Of a stretch of DNA of 64,000 bases, positions 8,851-17,707 are shown one piece after another. Made by a program: the position numbers and the translations under genes. The stretch comes from Agromyces sp. NDB4Y10 (GTDB lineage: Bacteria > Actinomycetota > Actinomycetes > Actinomycetales > Microbacteriaceae): the NCBI RefSeq assembly GCF_001620055.1, contig NZ_LQGY01000055.1:62001-126000 (forward strand), in the 5' to 3' direction. Numbering within the stretch: position 1 is the stretch's first letter; every line of letters begins with the position of its first letter. The notes under the pieces are model-generated. The model was given only the letters and a program-made list of their open reading frames with translations, was not told the DNA's origin and ran no database searches.

Positions 8851-10044
8851 TCAGCCCTTGATCTCCTGCCAGGCCGCCGTCCACTGGGCGTAGTCGACGC
8901 ACTCGACGTCGGTGCGGCCGTCGACGCACTCGGCGATCGGGGTGGTCCAGTACCAGATCTGCGAGGCGTACTCCTCGTCACCGGCGTGGAACGCCTCGCA
9001 CGAGCCCTCGCTGCGGAACTCGCACGCCTCCTGGTTCGACGGCGCCTCACCGAAGTACTCGGTGGCCTGGGCGTTCGCCTCGGGGCTGGCGATGTAGTTC
9101 AGCCACTCGTACGCGCAGTTCACGTTGGCGGCGTCGGAGGCGATCATCCACGTGTCCGACCAGCCGGTCGCGCCCTCTTCGGGGAGGACGACCTCGGTCG
9201 GCGCGCCGGATCCGGCGAGCACGTTCTGGATGACCTGCCAGGTCGTGCCGACGACCGAGTCGCCGGTCTCGAAGGCCTGGATCTCCTTGAGGTAGTCGGA
9301 CCAGTACTCGCCGATGTGCTGGCGCTGCTCCTTGAGCAGGTCGACTGCGGCCTGGAACTGCTCCTCGTCGAGCGCGTACGGGTTCTCGATGCCGAGCTCG
9401 GGCTGGTGGTGCATCAGGTACACCGCGGCATCCGCGATGTAGATCGGCGAGTCGTACGCCGTCACCTTGCCGGAGTTCTCGGAGGCCCGGTCGAAGACGA
9501 CGTCCCACGAGGTGGGCGCCTCGGGGAAGACCTCCGTGTTGTACATGAGCAGGTTCGCGCCGTAGCCGTGCGGGACGCCGTACGACTGCCCGTCGACCGA
9601 GTTCCACTCCTTCTCCTTGAGGAAGTCGTAGATGCCCTCGTAGTTCGGGATGAGGTCGGTGTTGACGGGCTGGACCTCGCCGCCGGCGATGAGCCGCAGC
9701 GTGGCGTCGCCGGATGCCGCGACGACGTCGTAGTCGCCGGTCTTCATGAGGTTCACGGCCTCGTCCGACGTGCCGTAGGTCTTGGACGTGACCTCGCAGC
9801 CGGTCTCCTCCTCGAAGGGGGTGACCCAGTCGACGGCGGGGTCGTTGGAGCCGTCCTCGACGTAGCCGGGCCACGCCAGGATCGACACCTGGCCCTCGGT
9901 CTCGCCGAGTTCGGTGGCCGCGTCGCCGGTGGCGGCGGTCTCGCCCGAGGTCGTGCCACAGGCGGTGAGGGTGAGCAGCGCGATCGAGCCGATCGCGACG
10001 CCGACGGTCGCGCCGCGGCGCGCCGTGCGCGTGGTGCGCATCAT
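8851..10044 (-). CDS. potD: PotD/PotF-type ABC substrate-binding lipoprotein
   Basis: 397 residues, with AGGAGA 6 nt before the first of two adjacent ATGs. The signal peptide ends in a lipobox (LTAC, about residues 26-29), so the protein is a membrane-anchored lipoprotein. The mature part opens with VSILAWPGYVEDGS and contains EEETGCEVTSKTYG, which are characteristic of the polyamine-binding branch (periplasmic binding protein type 2). The neighbouring ATPase and both permeases complete a PotABCD set. Similar systems can import other cationic or amine compounds, and the deaminase at the end of the operon keeps the ligand open. Confidence 0.88.
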   Translation of the reverse strand: MMRTTRTARRGATVGVAIGSIALLTLTACGTTSGETAATGDAATELGETEGQVSILAWPGYVEDGSNDPAVDWVTPFEEETGCEVTSKTYGTSDEAVNLMKTGDYDVVAASGDATLRLIAGGEVQPVNTDLIPNYEGIYDFLKEKEWNSVDGQSYGVPHGYGANLLMYNTEVFPEAPTSWDVVFDRASENSGKVTAYDSPIYIADAAVYLMHHQPELGIENPYALDEEQFQAAVDLLKEQRQHIGEYWSDYLKEIQAFETGDSVVGTTWQVIQNVLAGSGAPTEVVLPEEGATGWSDTWMIASDAANVNCAYEWLNYIASPEANAQATEYFGEAPSNQEACEFRSEGSCEAFHAGDEEYASQIWYWTTPIAECVDGRTDVECVDYAQWTAAWQEIKG

Positions 10045-10105
10045 GGGTTCTCTCCTGGTTTCTGTGTGTGCGGGTGTGTGATCGGTGGTGCGGTTCGGGT
10101 CGGTT

Positions 10106-11158
10106 TCAGGCGGCGGGCGCGGGCGCGGCGGCATCCGCCCCGCCGAGGGCGATGACGTCGTCGTCGTGCCAGCTGACGACGACGCGATCGCCGCGGTCCT
10201 CGTCGTGGGTGCGGTTGCGGTCGTTCTGCTCGAGCACGCTGACGCGCACGCCGGCGTCGAGGTCGACCACGAGGCGGATGCCGCTGCCGAGGTAGATGGT
10301 CTCGGCGACGGTTCCGGGGGCGTTGCGGATGCCGGCGCCGGTCTCGCCGGCGCCGACGGTCATCTTCTCGGGGCGCACGGAGTGGACGCCGCCGCGACCG
10401 AGGAGCGCCTGCGAGACGCGGTCGTCGAACAGGTTGGAGGTGCCGACGAAGTCGGCGACGAACCGCGAGGCGGGCCGCTCGTAGAGCTCGGCGGGCGTGC
10501 CGAGCTGCTCGATGCGACCGTTGTTGAACACGGCGACCCGGTCGGAGAGCGTGAGCGCCTCCTCCTGGTCGTGCGTGACGAAGATGAACGTGATGCCGAG
10601 GTCGCGCTGGATCTGCTTCAGCTCGACCTGCATCTGCTCGCGGAGCTTGAGGTCGAGCGCGCCGAGCGGCTCGTCGAGCAGCAGCACCTTGGGCTGCACG
10701 ACGGTGGCGCGGGCGAGGGCGACGCGCTGCCGCTGCCCGCCCGAGAGCTGCGCGGGCTTGCGATCGGCCATCTGCTCGAGGCGAACGGATGCCAGCGCCC
10801 GGCGGGCGCGCTCGTTGCGCTCGGCCTTGCCGATGCCGCGCACCCGGAGCCCGTACGCGACGTTGTCGAGCACGTTCATGTGGGGGAAGAGCGCGTAGTC
10901 CTGGAAGACCGTGTTGACGTCGCGATCGAAGGGCGCCCGCCTCGTGACGTCGTCGCCGAAGAGCTCGATCGTGCCATCCGTGGGCTGCTCGAACCCGGCG
11001 ATCAGGCGGAGCACCGTGGTCTTGCCCGAGCCGGAGGGGCCCAGCATCGAGAAGAACTCGCCCGCGCCGATCTCGAGATCGACGTGGTCGACGGCGGTGA
11101 CGGCGCCGAACTCCTTCGTGAGTCCGGTGAGCCGGATGGCCGGCTGCTGGTCGGTCAT
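10106..11158 (-). CDS. potA: PotA-like ABC transporter ATP-binding protein
   Basis: 350 residues. Walker A is GPSGSGKTT, the signature is LSGGQRQRV, Walker B is VLLLDEP followed by LGALD, and the H-loop is VTHDQ. After about residue 235 comes a TOBE-like domain, the usual architecture for PotA/CUT1 ATPases. AGGAGAT sits just upstream of the ATG at 11158. It is the first gene of the leftward importer operon and is divergent from the GntR gene at 11305. Confidence 0.9.
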   Translation of the reverse strand: MTDQQPAIRLTGLTKEFGAVTAVDHVDLEIGAGEFFSMLGPSGSGKTTVLRLIAGFEQPTDGTIELFGDDVTRRAPFDRDVNTVFQDYALFPHMNVLDNVAYGLRVRGIGKAERNERARRALASVRLEQMADRKPAQLSGGQRQRVALARATVVQPKVLLLDEPLGALDLKLREQMQVELKQIQRDLGITFIFVTHDQEEALTLSDRVAVFNNGRIEQLGTPAELYERPASRFVADFVGTSNLFDDRVSQALLGRGGVHSVRPEKMTVGAGETGAGIRNAPGTVAETIYLGSGIRLVVDLDAGVRVSVLEQNDRNRTHDEDRGDRVVVSWHDDDVIALGGADAAAPAPAA

Positions 11159-11190
11159 GGACGATCTCCTTCGATCTCGATGCGGTAAAT

Positions 11191-11206
11191 CATATGGCTT
11201 CATATG
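11191..11206. promoter_or_regulatory. CATATG-N4-CATATG element between potA and the gntR gene
   Basis: Two CATATG hexamers are separated by 4 bases in an AT-rich patch of the 146-base divergent region, 33 bases before the potA start codon. The symmetry and position fit an operator of the GntR/FCD regulator encoded at 11305. No binding consensus was tested. Confidence 0.4.
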
Positions 11207-11304
11207 TCATAGTCCATAGGTCCGTGTTACGGTCTGATCACGGAAGCGGCGGAGGCCGCCCCCAGTCCGGGGGACCCGCCGCGGCGCACCATCGAGGAGG
11301 ACGG

Positions 11305-12069
11305 ATGCCGCACGCCACCGCGCGCGCCGACGCCGCCCGCGCCGTGATCTTCTCCCCGCTCGAGGGCGCCGGCCGCGCCGAACTCGTCGAGCAGCGCCTC
11401 ACCGACGCGATCGTCTCGGGGGTGCTCCACGACGGCGAGCGACTGCCCAGCGAGGCCGATCTCGCCAAGAGCCTCGGCGTCGCCCTCGTCACCGCCCGCG
11501 AAGCCCTCGTCGCGCTGCGCCACAAGGGGCTCGTCCGCACCCGGCGCGGCCGAGACGGCGGCAGCTTCGTCACCTACGATCGCGACGCCTCGGCACGACT
11601 CCTCGACGAACGGCTGCGCACCACGAGCCGCATCGAGCTCCGCGACCTGTCGCTGCACGTCGCCGCGATCGCCGGCATGGCCGCCGAGGTCGCCGCCGAT
11701 CGCGCGAGCGACGACGACGTGGCCTCGCTCGTCGAGATCGACGCCCGCGCCGACCTCACCTCCGCCGGCGGCGCGCGCCGCGCGGTCAGCCGGTTCCGGC
11801 TCGAGGTCGCTGCCGTCAGCCAGTCGCCCCGCCTGGTCCACGAGGAACTCCGCCTCCAGGCCGAGACGGGACCTTTGCTCTTCCTGTGCCTGCGGGCCCA
11901 GGAGTACCGTGACCGCAGTAGGCAGGCACGCCTCGACATCATCGACGCGATCCGGCGAGCGGATGCCGCATCCGCCCGCCGCGCGACCGTCGACCACGTC
12001 ACCGAGTGCGTCGAATGGCTCATCGACGAGAAGGCGCGCCTCGAAGCCGGGGAAGGGAGTGGATCATGA
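11305..12069 (+). CDS. GntR-family regulator, FadR/FCD subfamily
   Basis: 254 residues, with GAGGAGG 4-5 nt before the ATG. Residues about 20-85 form the GntR winged helix: LTDAIVSGVLHDGERLPSEA, then DLAKSLGVALVTAREALVAL. The rest is an all-helical FCD effector domain with the typical C-terminal HV metal/ligand segment (DHVTECVEWL). FCD proteins bind organic acids or similar ligands, often with a metal. The position suggests control of the divergent Pot-like importer. Its TGA overlaps the ATG of the next gene by ATGA. Confidence 0.88.
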   Translation: MPHATARADAARAVIFSPLEGAGRAELVEQRLTDAIVSGVLHDGERLPSEADLAKSLGVALVTAREALVALRHKGLVRTRRGRDGGSFVTYDRDASARLLDERLRTTSRIELRDLSLHVAAIAGMAAEVAADRASDDDVASLVEIDARADLTSAGGARRAVSRFRLEVAAVSQSPRLVHEELRLQAETGPLLFLCLRAQEYRDRSRQARLDIIDAIRRADAASARRATVDHVTECVEWLIDEKARLEAGEGSGS

Positions 12070-12857
12070 CCCACGCCGTCGCCACCGACGCGGCGACCGT
12101 CGCACGACGCGTCGCCGACGTCATCGATCCCGTGTTCGCCGTCATCGACTCGTGGCGCGACGCCGCCGAGCGGCGGCTCTCGAGCGACGCCGAGCCGCGC
12201 GCGGCGTCCGTCGACCCGTTCGTGCACGACCTCGTCGCCGTCGAACTCGTCCGGGCCGAGACGCTCATCACCGGCGCGGGCTTCGTCGCCGCACCCGGCT
12301 ACCTCGTCGACGCGCCCTGGCACCTGGCCTGGTGGCTGAGCGGCCGGTCGCCGTTCCAGGCGGAGGCCGCCCGCGGCATCCGTCGCCTCGACGCCGAGAG
12401 CGACCCCGACGCGGAGTCGTTCCGCGACTACACGACGCTCGAGTGGTGGCGCGTGCCCGAGCGGACCGGCAGCCGGCACCTCACCGGCCCGTACGTCGAC
12501 TACCTCTGCACCGACGACTACACCGTGACCATCACGACGCCCGTCCGCGTCGACGACGAGATGGTCGGGCTCGTGGGCGCCGACGTGTACGTCGCCCGCC
12601 TCGAGCAGGTGCTGCTGCCCGTGCTGCGCGGCGCCGGCGGCACGTGCACGATCGTGAACGCGTCGGGTCGGATCGTCGCGTCGAGCGAGACGCACCGGGC
12701 CACGGGGGCGCTCCTCCGGCTCGACGGGCTCGCCGAGGCGCTCGCGCCGCTCCGCGAGGCCGAGGCCGCGGGCCGGGTGACGGATGCCGCGCGCCTGCCG
12801 GGCGGCGGCACCGTCGTGCCGTGCGGCGACACGTCGCTCGCGCTCGTCGTCGAGTAG
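12066..12857 (+). CDS. Soluble Cache/PDC-like sensor-domain protein
   Basis: 263 residues, translationally coupled to the GntR regulator by an ATGA overlap. There is no signal peptide or TM segment. The central region (YVDYLCTDDYTVTITTPV, then VGLVGADVYVARLE) matches the second half of a Cache/PDC extracellular-type sensor fold, yet the protein looks cytoplasmic. An effector (HTH, HAMP, kinase) is absent. I infer that it binds the transported ligand or assists the regulator; no enzymatic motif is visible. Confidence 0.65.
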   Translation: MTHAVATDAATVARRVADVIDPVFAVIDSWRDAAERRLSSDAEPRAASVDPFVHDLVAVELVRAETLITGAGFVAAPGYLVDAPWHLAWWLSGRSPFQAEAARGIRRLDAESDPDAESFRDYTTLEWWRVPERTGSRHLTGPYVDYLCTDDYTVTITTPVRVDDEMVGLVGADVYVARLEQVLLPVLRGAGGTCTIVNASGRIVASSETHRATGALLRLDGLAEALAPLREAEAAGRVTDAARLPGGGTVVPCGDTSLALVVE

Positions 12858-12858
12858 C

Positions 12859-12895
12859 GCGCCCGCGTCACACGAGGTGACGCGCTCGCGGGCGC
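12859..12895. terminator. Hairpin terminator after the Cache-like gene
   Basis: GCGCCCGCGTCAC can pair with the downstream GTGACGCGCTCGCGGGCGC (inner 7-bp stem GCGTCAC/GTGACGC plus outer GCGCCCGC/GCGGGCGC with a small bulge), starting 2 bases after the stop codon. Confidence 0.55.
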
Positions 12896-12921
12896 CGCGC
12901 GGCCGATGCGAACATGAGGGG

Positions 12922-13662
12922 ATGACCGCCCAGCCCCCCGCACTCGTCGGTATCTCGCACGGGACGTCGTCCCCCGAAGGGCGGCGCGCGGTGCGCGGCC
13001 TGCACGACGCGGTCGCCGAGGCGGTGGCGCAGCGCCATCCGGATGCCACGCCGACCGTGCGGCTCGGCCACGTCGACGTCGAGCAGCCCGACGTGCCCGC
13101 GACCCTGGCCTCCCTCGCCGACGGCGAGCCCGCCGTGGTCGTGCCGCTGCTGCTCTCGGCGGGGTACCACGTGTACGTCGACCTCACCGACGCGGTCGAG
13201 GAGGAGACCTCCCGGCCCGTCGTGCTCGCGGGCGCGCTCGGGCCCGACGACCGGCTCGCGAGCGTGCTGCTGCGCCGGCTGCGCGAGGCGGGCCTGCGCG
13301 ACGACGACCGCATCGTGCTCGCCGTCGCCGGGTCGAGCGACCGGCGCGCCGTCGACGACTGCGTCGAGCAGGCACGGCGCCTGAGCGCCGCGGCGGGGCG
13401 CGAGGTCGCGGTCGGCTTCCTCTCGGCGGCCGAGCCGCGGCTGCCCGACGCGGTCGCGGCCGCACGTGCTGGCGCGGGCCGCGACGCGCGCGTGATCGTG
13501 GCGAACTACCTGCTCGCGCCCGGCTCCTTCGACGACCTCGCCCGTGCCGCGGGGGCGGAGGTCACGGCAGCCCCGCTCCTCGTGCCCGATGAGCCCGCGC
13601 CGTCCGAGCTCGTCGAGATCGTGCTCGACCGCTACGCGGCATCCGCTCGGTCACTGGGCTAG
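12922..13662 (+). CDS. sirB: Sirohydrochlorin ferrochelatase SirB/CbiX-like
   Basis: 246 residues. The N-terminal VGISHGTSSPEG is the class II chelatase start with the metal-binding His, and VVPLLLSAGYHVYVD carries the second conserved His. The protein contains two tandem chelatase-like halves (about 1-120 and 125-240), as in single-chain SirB/CbiX proteins. It would insert Fe2+ into sirohydrochlorin to make siroheme for the sulfite reductase encoded at 15144. In Mycobacterium the equivalent chelatase gene also sits beside sulfite reductase and cysH. Two unrelated leftward genes separate it from the operon here. Confidence 0.85.
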   Translation: MTAQPPALVGISHGTSSPEGRRAVRGLHDAVAEAVAQRHPDATPTVRLGHVDVEQPDVPATLASLADGEPAVVVPLLLSAGYHVYVDLTDAVEEETSRPVVLAGALGPDDRLASVLLRRLREAGLRDDDRIVLAVAGSSDRRAVDDCVEQARRLSAAAGREVAVGFLSAAEPRLPDAVAAARAGAGRDARVIVANYLLAPGSFDDLARAAGAEVTAAPLLVPDEPAPSELVEIVLDRYAASARSLG

Positions 13663-13683
13663 GCGGGCACCACCCGCTGCGGG

Positions 13684-14592
13684 CTACCCTTCGCCGGACT
13701 CGCGTGCGGCCAGGAGCCGCGCCAGCGTCACGTCGCCGAGCCACGCCATCGGCGGGTTCGTGGCGCGGTAGTACCAGACCAGGCCCAGTGCCTGCTCGAA
13801 CGCCCACGCGGCGCCGCGAGCCCACTCGACGTCATCGGCGCCGACGGCCTCCCGAAGCACGGTGCGCGCGGGTGCATCGAGGACGTGCCACGCGCACACC
13901 AGGTCGAGGGCGGGGTCCGCCGGGCCGAACCAGCCCGCGTCCAGGACGCCGCGGAGCCGTCCGCCGTCGACGAGGAGGTTCCAGGGCGTGAGGTCGCTGT
14001 GCGTCATGACGTCCGGCCCGGAGGACGGGAGCGAGCGGAACTCCTTCCACATCGCCCGCAACGGCTCCGCGTCCATGAGCGGCCCGACCTGCGCCAGGCA
14101 GTGCTGCACCCACTCGTCGTGATCGGAGAGCACGCCTCCACGGCCCTGTCCCCGGAACCGTCGGCCTCGCACGGGTGCGCGGCGCAGCGCCCGGATCAAC
14201 GCGGCGAGGTCCTCCGCCATGCCGAGCGAGTTCGCCGAGCCGATCGGGGTGGCGACCTCTCCCGGCACCCAGGTCTGCACCGTCCACGGCATCGGGAACT
14301 CGGCGTCCGGAGCACCGATCGCGACCGGACGCGGGGCCGCGAACGGGCACACCGACGCGAATTCCGCGAGCGCCCCGGCCTCCTGCTCGAGCGCAGCGCG
14401 CGCGGCCTTCGGTTCGGACGCCAGCAGCGGGAAGCGACCCGTGAGCTCGTCGCCGATCCGGAAGATCGCGTTCACGGTGCCGCTTCCGTCGACGCGAGTG
14501 ACCTCGAGGTGCCGCCAGTGCGGGAACTGGGCGGCGATCAGCGTGCGCGCCGTCGAGACGTCGACCTCGAGCTGATCGGGATGCATCACCAT
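13684..14592 (-). CDS. Aminoglycoside/macrolide phosphotransferase-family protein
   Basis: 302 residues. The kinase-like core contains a catalytic loop HSDLTPWNLLVDGG and a metal site GVLDAGWFGPADPALDL, which correspond to HGDLxxxN and DFG-like motifs of the APH family. The first motif has Ser for Gly and the second lacks the aromatic residue usual before Gly. Start ATG at 14592 follows GAGGAT; an in-frame ATG lies 6 bases later. Such proteins phosphorylate antibiotics, choline, homoserine or other alcohols; there is no evidence for which. The small membrane protein gene ends 14 bases upstream on the same strand. Confidence 0.8.
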   Translation of the reverse strand: MVMHPDQLEVDVSTARTLIAAQFPHWRHLEVTRVDGSGTVNAIFRIGDELTGRFPLLASEPKAARAALEQEAGALAEFASVCPFAAPRPVAIGAPDAEFPMPWTVQTWVPGEVATPIGSANSLGMAEDLAALIRALRRAPVRGRRFRGQGRGGVLSDHDEWVQHCLAQVGPLMDAEPLRAMWKEFRSLPSSGPDVMTHSDLTPWNLLVDGGRLRGVLDAGWFGPADPALDLVCAWHVLDAPARTVLREAVGADDVEWARGAAWAFEQALGLVWYYRATNPPMAWLGDVTLARLLAARESGEG

Positions 14593-14606
14593 CCCATCCT
14601 CGCGGG

Positions 14607-14948
14607 TCAGGCGGCGCGGCGACCGCCGTTGCGGAGTACCAGCGCGATGAAGACGACGACGTAGCCGAGGCCCGCGACGAGCAGCGCGACCAGCCACGCC
14701 GAGGCGTCGTCGCCGACCATGGGGATGACCCGCTCGCACGACGGCGCCCCGCCGATCACGCCGCCGGACCCGAGCAGCGCCGGGTCGACCGCGGACAGCC
14801 GCCACCCGTTGTCGGCCGACGAGACGAATCCCTCGCACGTCCACCACGCGGTGCCGAGGAACACGATCAGTCCGGCCACGAGCGGCGAGGTGAGCAGGCC
14901 GAAGAGATTGCCCGCGTGGCGGTCGGCGGCGTCCCCGGGCGTCTCCAT
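14607..14948 (-). CDS. Small two-TM membrane protein
   Basis: 113 residues with two strong hydrophobic helices (LVAGLIVFLGTAWWTC and AWLVALLVAGLGYVVVFIALVL) separated by a polar loop of about 45 residues holding two Cys (TCEGF and SCERV) that could form a disulfide outside the membrane. GGAGGAT lies about 6 nt before the ATG. It is not assignable to a family by eye. It precedes the phosphotransferase gene by 14 bases and diverges from the sulfur operon. Confidence 0.65.
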   Translation of the reverse strand: METPGDAADRHAGNLFGLLTSPLVAGLIVFLGTAWWTCEGFVSSADNGWRLSAVDPALLGSGGVIGGAPSCERVIPMVGDDASAWLVALLVAGLGYVVVFIALVLRNGGRRAA

Positions 14949-15143
14949 GTCGGCATCCTCCCCCCGGGTCGGCGCGAGGTCAACGCGCTCCCGCGTCGGC
15001 GTCCGCGTGACCGTCTGCGACGGCATGTGACGCCGTGCGACACGGGGTGACCGAACGTGACGGGGCGGCCTTCCGGCATCCGCTCGACCCCCCGTACCTT
15101 CGTCAACCACGTGCCCCGGACGGGGTGCGGACAGGAGGGAACC

Positions 15144-16886
15144 GTGACGATCGAGACGACGGATGCCGCGCCGCGGGCGCCGCGCGCCGAGCGCCCGGCT
15201 CGCGACATCCGCACGCCCCGCCCCTCGGCCAAGCCGAACGGGCAGTGGAAGGTCGACGGCACCGCCCCGCTCAACGCCAACGAGGAGTGGAAGCAGGCCG
15301 ACGGCGGCCTGAGCGTGCGCGAGCGGATCGAGACGATCTACGCCGACGGCGGCTTCGCGTCGATCGATCCGACCGACCTGCACGGGCGCTTCCGCTGGTG
15401 GGGGCTGTACACGCAGCGCAAGCCCGGCATCGACGGCGGGCGCACGGCCACGCTCGAGCCGCACGAGCTCGAGGACGAGTACTTCATGCTGCGCGTCCGC
15501 ATCGACGGCGGGCAGCTCACGACCGAGCAGCTGCGCGTCATCGGCGGCATCTCGACCGAGTTCGGGCGCGACACCGCCGACCTCACCGACCGGCAGAACG
15601 TGCAGCTGCACTGGATCCGCGTCGAGGACGTACCCGAGATCTGGCGCCGGCTCGAGGCCGTCGGGCTCGGCACCACCGAGGCGTGCGGCGACGTGCCCCG
15701 CGTCATCCTCGGCTCGCCCGTCGCCGGCATCGCCGCCGACGAGCTCATCGACCCGACGCCGCAGATCGACGAGATCACGTCGCGGTTCATCGGCGACGAG
15801 TCGCTCGCGAACCTGCCCCGCAAGTTCAAGTCGGCCATCACCGGGCACCCCAGCCAGGACGTCGTGCACGAGATCAACGACGTCGCGTTCGTGGCCGTCG
15901 AGCACCCGACGCTCGGGGTCGGGTACGACCTGTGGGTCGGCGGCGGCCTGTCGACCGCGCCGCGCCTCGCCGAGCGCCTCGGCGTGTTCGTGGCGCCGGC
16001 GCTCGTGGCCGACGTGTGGCACGGCGTCGCCCAGATCTTCCGCGACTACGGCTACCGCCGCCTGCGCAACAAGGCGCGCCTGAAGTTCCTCCTCGCCGAC
16101 TGGGGCGTCGAGCGCTTCCGGTCGGTCCTCGAGACCGAGTACCTCGGCGCCGCGCTGCCCGACGGACCCGCCGCGCCCACGCCCACGACGCCCGGCGACC
16201 ACGTCGGCGTGCACCGCCAGAAGGACGGCCGCTACTACGTCGGCGCGACGCCGATCGTGGGTCGCGTCTCGGGTCCGACGCTCACGAAGCTCGCCGATCT
16301 CGTCGAGGCGCACGGGTCGACCCGACTGCGCACCACGCCGCACCAGAAGGTCGTCATCCTCGACATCCCCGAGACCCAAGTCGAGTCGCTCATCGCGGGG
16401 CTCGACGAGCTCGGGCTTCAGGCCCGGCCGAGCCTCATCCGCCGCGGCACGATCGCGTGCACGGGCATCGAGTTCTGCAAGCTCGCCATCGTCGAGACGA
16501 AGGCGTACGCGACCGCGGCCGTGCTCGAGCTCGAGGAACGCCTCGACGCCTTCGACCTCCCGCACCCGATCGCGCTGCACGTGAACGGATGCCCGAACTC
16601 GTGCGCGCGCATCCAGACCGCCGACATCGGCCTCAAGGGCCAGCTCGTCACGATCGACGGCGAGCAGGTTCCGGGCTACCAGGTGCACCTCGGCGGCGGG
16701 CTCGCCTCGCAGGACCGCGACGAGGCCGGCCTCGGCCGGACGGTGCGCGGCCTCAAGGTCACGGCCGACGGCATCGCCGACTACGTCGAGCGGGTCGTCA
16801 CGCGCTTCCTCGACGAGCGCGACGCGGACGCCGGCGAGACGTTCACCCAGTGGGCGCACCGCGCCGACGAGGAGGCGCTGCGATGA
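15144..16886 (+). CDS. sirA: Ferredoxin-dependent assimilatory sulfite reductase (NirA/SirA type)
   Basis: 580 residues, starting at a GTG preceded by GGAGGG. Two ferredoxin-like half-domains and siroheme repeats are visible: DLTDRQNVQLHWIRVEDVP in the first, LRTTPHQKVVILDIPE in the second. The [4Fe-4S]-siroheme cysteines appear as ACTGIEFC and GCPNSC, the C-x5-C...C-x3-C pattern. It reduces sulfite to sulfide with six electrons. Nitrite reductases share the fold, but direct coupling to cysH, cysD, cysN, cobA and fprA points to sulfite. It is the first gene of the operon, and its stop overlaps the cysH start (ATGA). Confidence 0.9.
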   Translation: MTIETTDAAPRAPRAERPARDIRTPRPSAKPNGQWKVDGTAPLNANEEWKQADGGLSVRERIETIYADGGFASIDPTDLHGRFRWWGLYTQRKPGIDGGRTATLEPHELEDEYFMLRVRIDGGQLTTEQLRVIGGISTEFGRDTADLTDRQNVQLHWIRVEDVPEIWRRLEAVGLGTTEACGDVPRVILGSPVAGIAADELIDPTPQIDEITSRFIGDESLANLPRKFKSAITGHPSQDVVHEINDVAFVAVEHPTLGVGYDLWVGGGLSTAPRLAERLGVFVAPALVADVWHGVAQIFRDYGYRRLRNKARLKFLLADWGVERFRSVLETEYLGAALPDGPAAPTPTTPGDHVGVHRQKDGRYYVGATPIVGRVSGPTLTKLADLVEAHGSTRLRTTPHQKVVILDIPETQVESLIAGLDELGLQARPSLIRRGTIACTGIEFCKLAIVETKAYATAAVLELEERLDAFDLPHPIALHVNGCPNSCARIQTADIGLKGQLVTIDGEQVPGYQVHLGGGLASQDRDEAGLGRTVRGLKVTADGIADYVERVVTRFLDERDADAGETFTQWAHRADEEALR

Positions 16887-17707
16887 GCGCCCAGAACGTC
16901 GGGCTCGGTGGCCGAGCAGCGCCGAAGGCGCGTACCGAGACCACCCGTGTGCGAGGTCTCGATACGGGCGCTTCGCGTCCTACTCGACCAGCGGGGTTGC
17001 GCTCGGCCGACGAGCTGCGCGCCCTCACCGAGGCCGGCAACGCCGCGCTCGGCAGCCTCACCGACCACGAGGCATCCGCCGCCGACGTCGTCGCCTGGGT
17101 CGCCGCGAACTTCGCCACGGATGCCGCGGCCGTGGCCTGCTCGATGGCCGACGCCGCACTCCCCCACCTGGTGGCACAGCAGCTGCCCGGGGTCGACGTG
17201 CTGTTCCTCGACACCGGCTACCACTTCGCCGAGACCCACGTGACCCGCGACGAGGTCGCGCGCGCCCTCGACGTGCGCGTCGTCGACGTCCGGCCCGAGC
17301 AGACCGTCGCCGAGCAGGACGCCGAGTTCGGCGCGGAGCTGTTCACCCGCGACCCCGGCCTCTGCTGCGCGCGCCGCAAGGTCGAGCCGCTCCAGCGCGC
17401 GCTCGGCGGGTACGAGGTGTGGTTCACGGGAGTGCGCCGTGAGGAGGCGCCGACCCGGGCGCTCACGCCGCTCGTCACATACGACGAGCGGAACGGGCTC
17501 GTGAAGGTGAACCCCGTCGCGGCCTGGACCTTCGACGACCTGCTCGACTACGCGAGCGCCAACGCCGTGCCGGTGAACCTGCTCATGTCGCACGGCTACC
17601 CCTCGATCGGCTGCGAGCCGTGCACGAAGCCCGTCGCCGCGGGCGAGGACCCGAGGTCGGGCCGCTGGGCCGGCCTCGCCAAGACGGAATGCGGGTTGCA
17701 CCTATGA
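16883..17707 (+). CDS. cysH: Phosphoadenylyl/adenylyl-sulfate reductase CysH, with N-terminal repeat-derived insert
   Basis: 274 residues. The core from about residue 45 shows the adenine-nucleotide alpha-hydrolase fold (VACSMADAALPHL, then VLFLDTGYHF) and both Cys pairs of the bacterial APS-reductase type (LCCARRKVEPL and GCEPCTKP), plus the catalytic TECGLH tail. The paired Cys imply an iron-sulfur enzyme acting on APS. Residues about 9-37 are encoded by a dispersed palindromic repeat (GGRAAPKARTET...GLDTGASRPTRP) and are not part of the fold. It overlaps the genes on both sides by 4 nt. Confidence 0.92.
   Translation: MSAQNVGLGGRAAPKARTETTRVRGLDTGASRPTRPAGLRSADELRALTEAGNAALGSLTDHEASAADVVAWVAANFATDAAAVACSMADAALPHLVAQQLPGVDVLFLDTGYHFAETHVTRDEVARALDVRVVDVRPEQTVAEQDAEFGAELFTRDPGLCCARRKVEPLQRALGGYEVWFTGVRREEAPTRALTPLVTYDERNGLVKVNPVAAWTFDDLLDYASANAVPVNLLMSHGYPSIGCEPCTKPVAAGEDPRSGRWAGLAKTECGLHL
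16907..16992. repeat. Palindromic repeat element copy 1, inside cysH
   Basis: Left arm GGTGGCCGAGCAGCGCCGAA...GTACCGAGACC and right arm GGTCTCGATACGGGCG...CTACTCGACC are imperfect inverted copies about 36 bases long, with a short centre. It is read in frame as GGRAAPKARTET and GLDTGASRPTRP. Confidence 0.8.

Noticed and set aside
6994-10155. A 1,053-residue rightward open frame over the Pot-like operon
   Set aside because: It spans three genes with clear ABC transporter features on the other strand and has no plausible start or motif.
14607-16859. A 750-residue leftward open frame covering sulfite reductase
   Set aside because: Only its last 113 residues have a good ribosome site and TM helices; the rest is antisense of the sulfite reductase gene.
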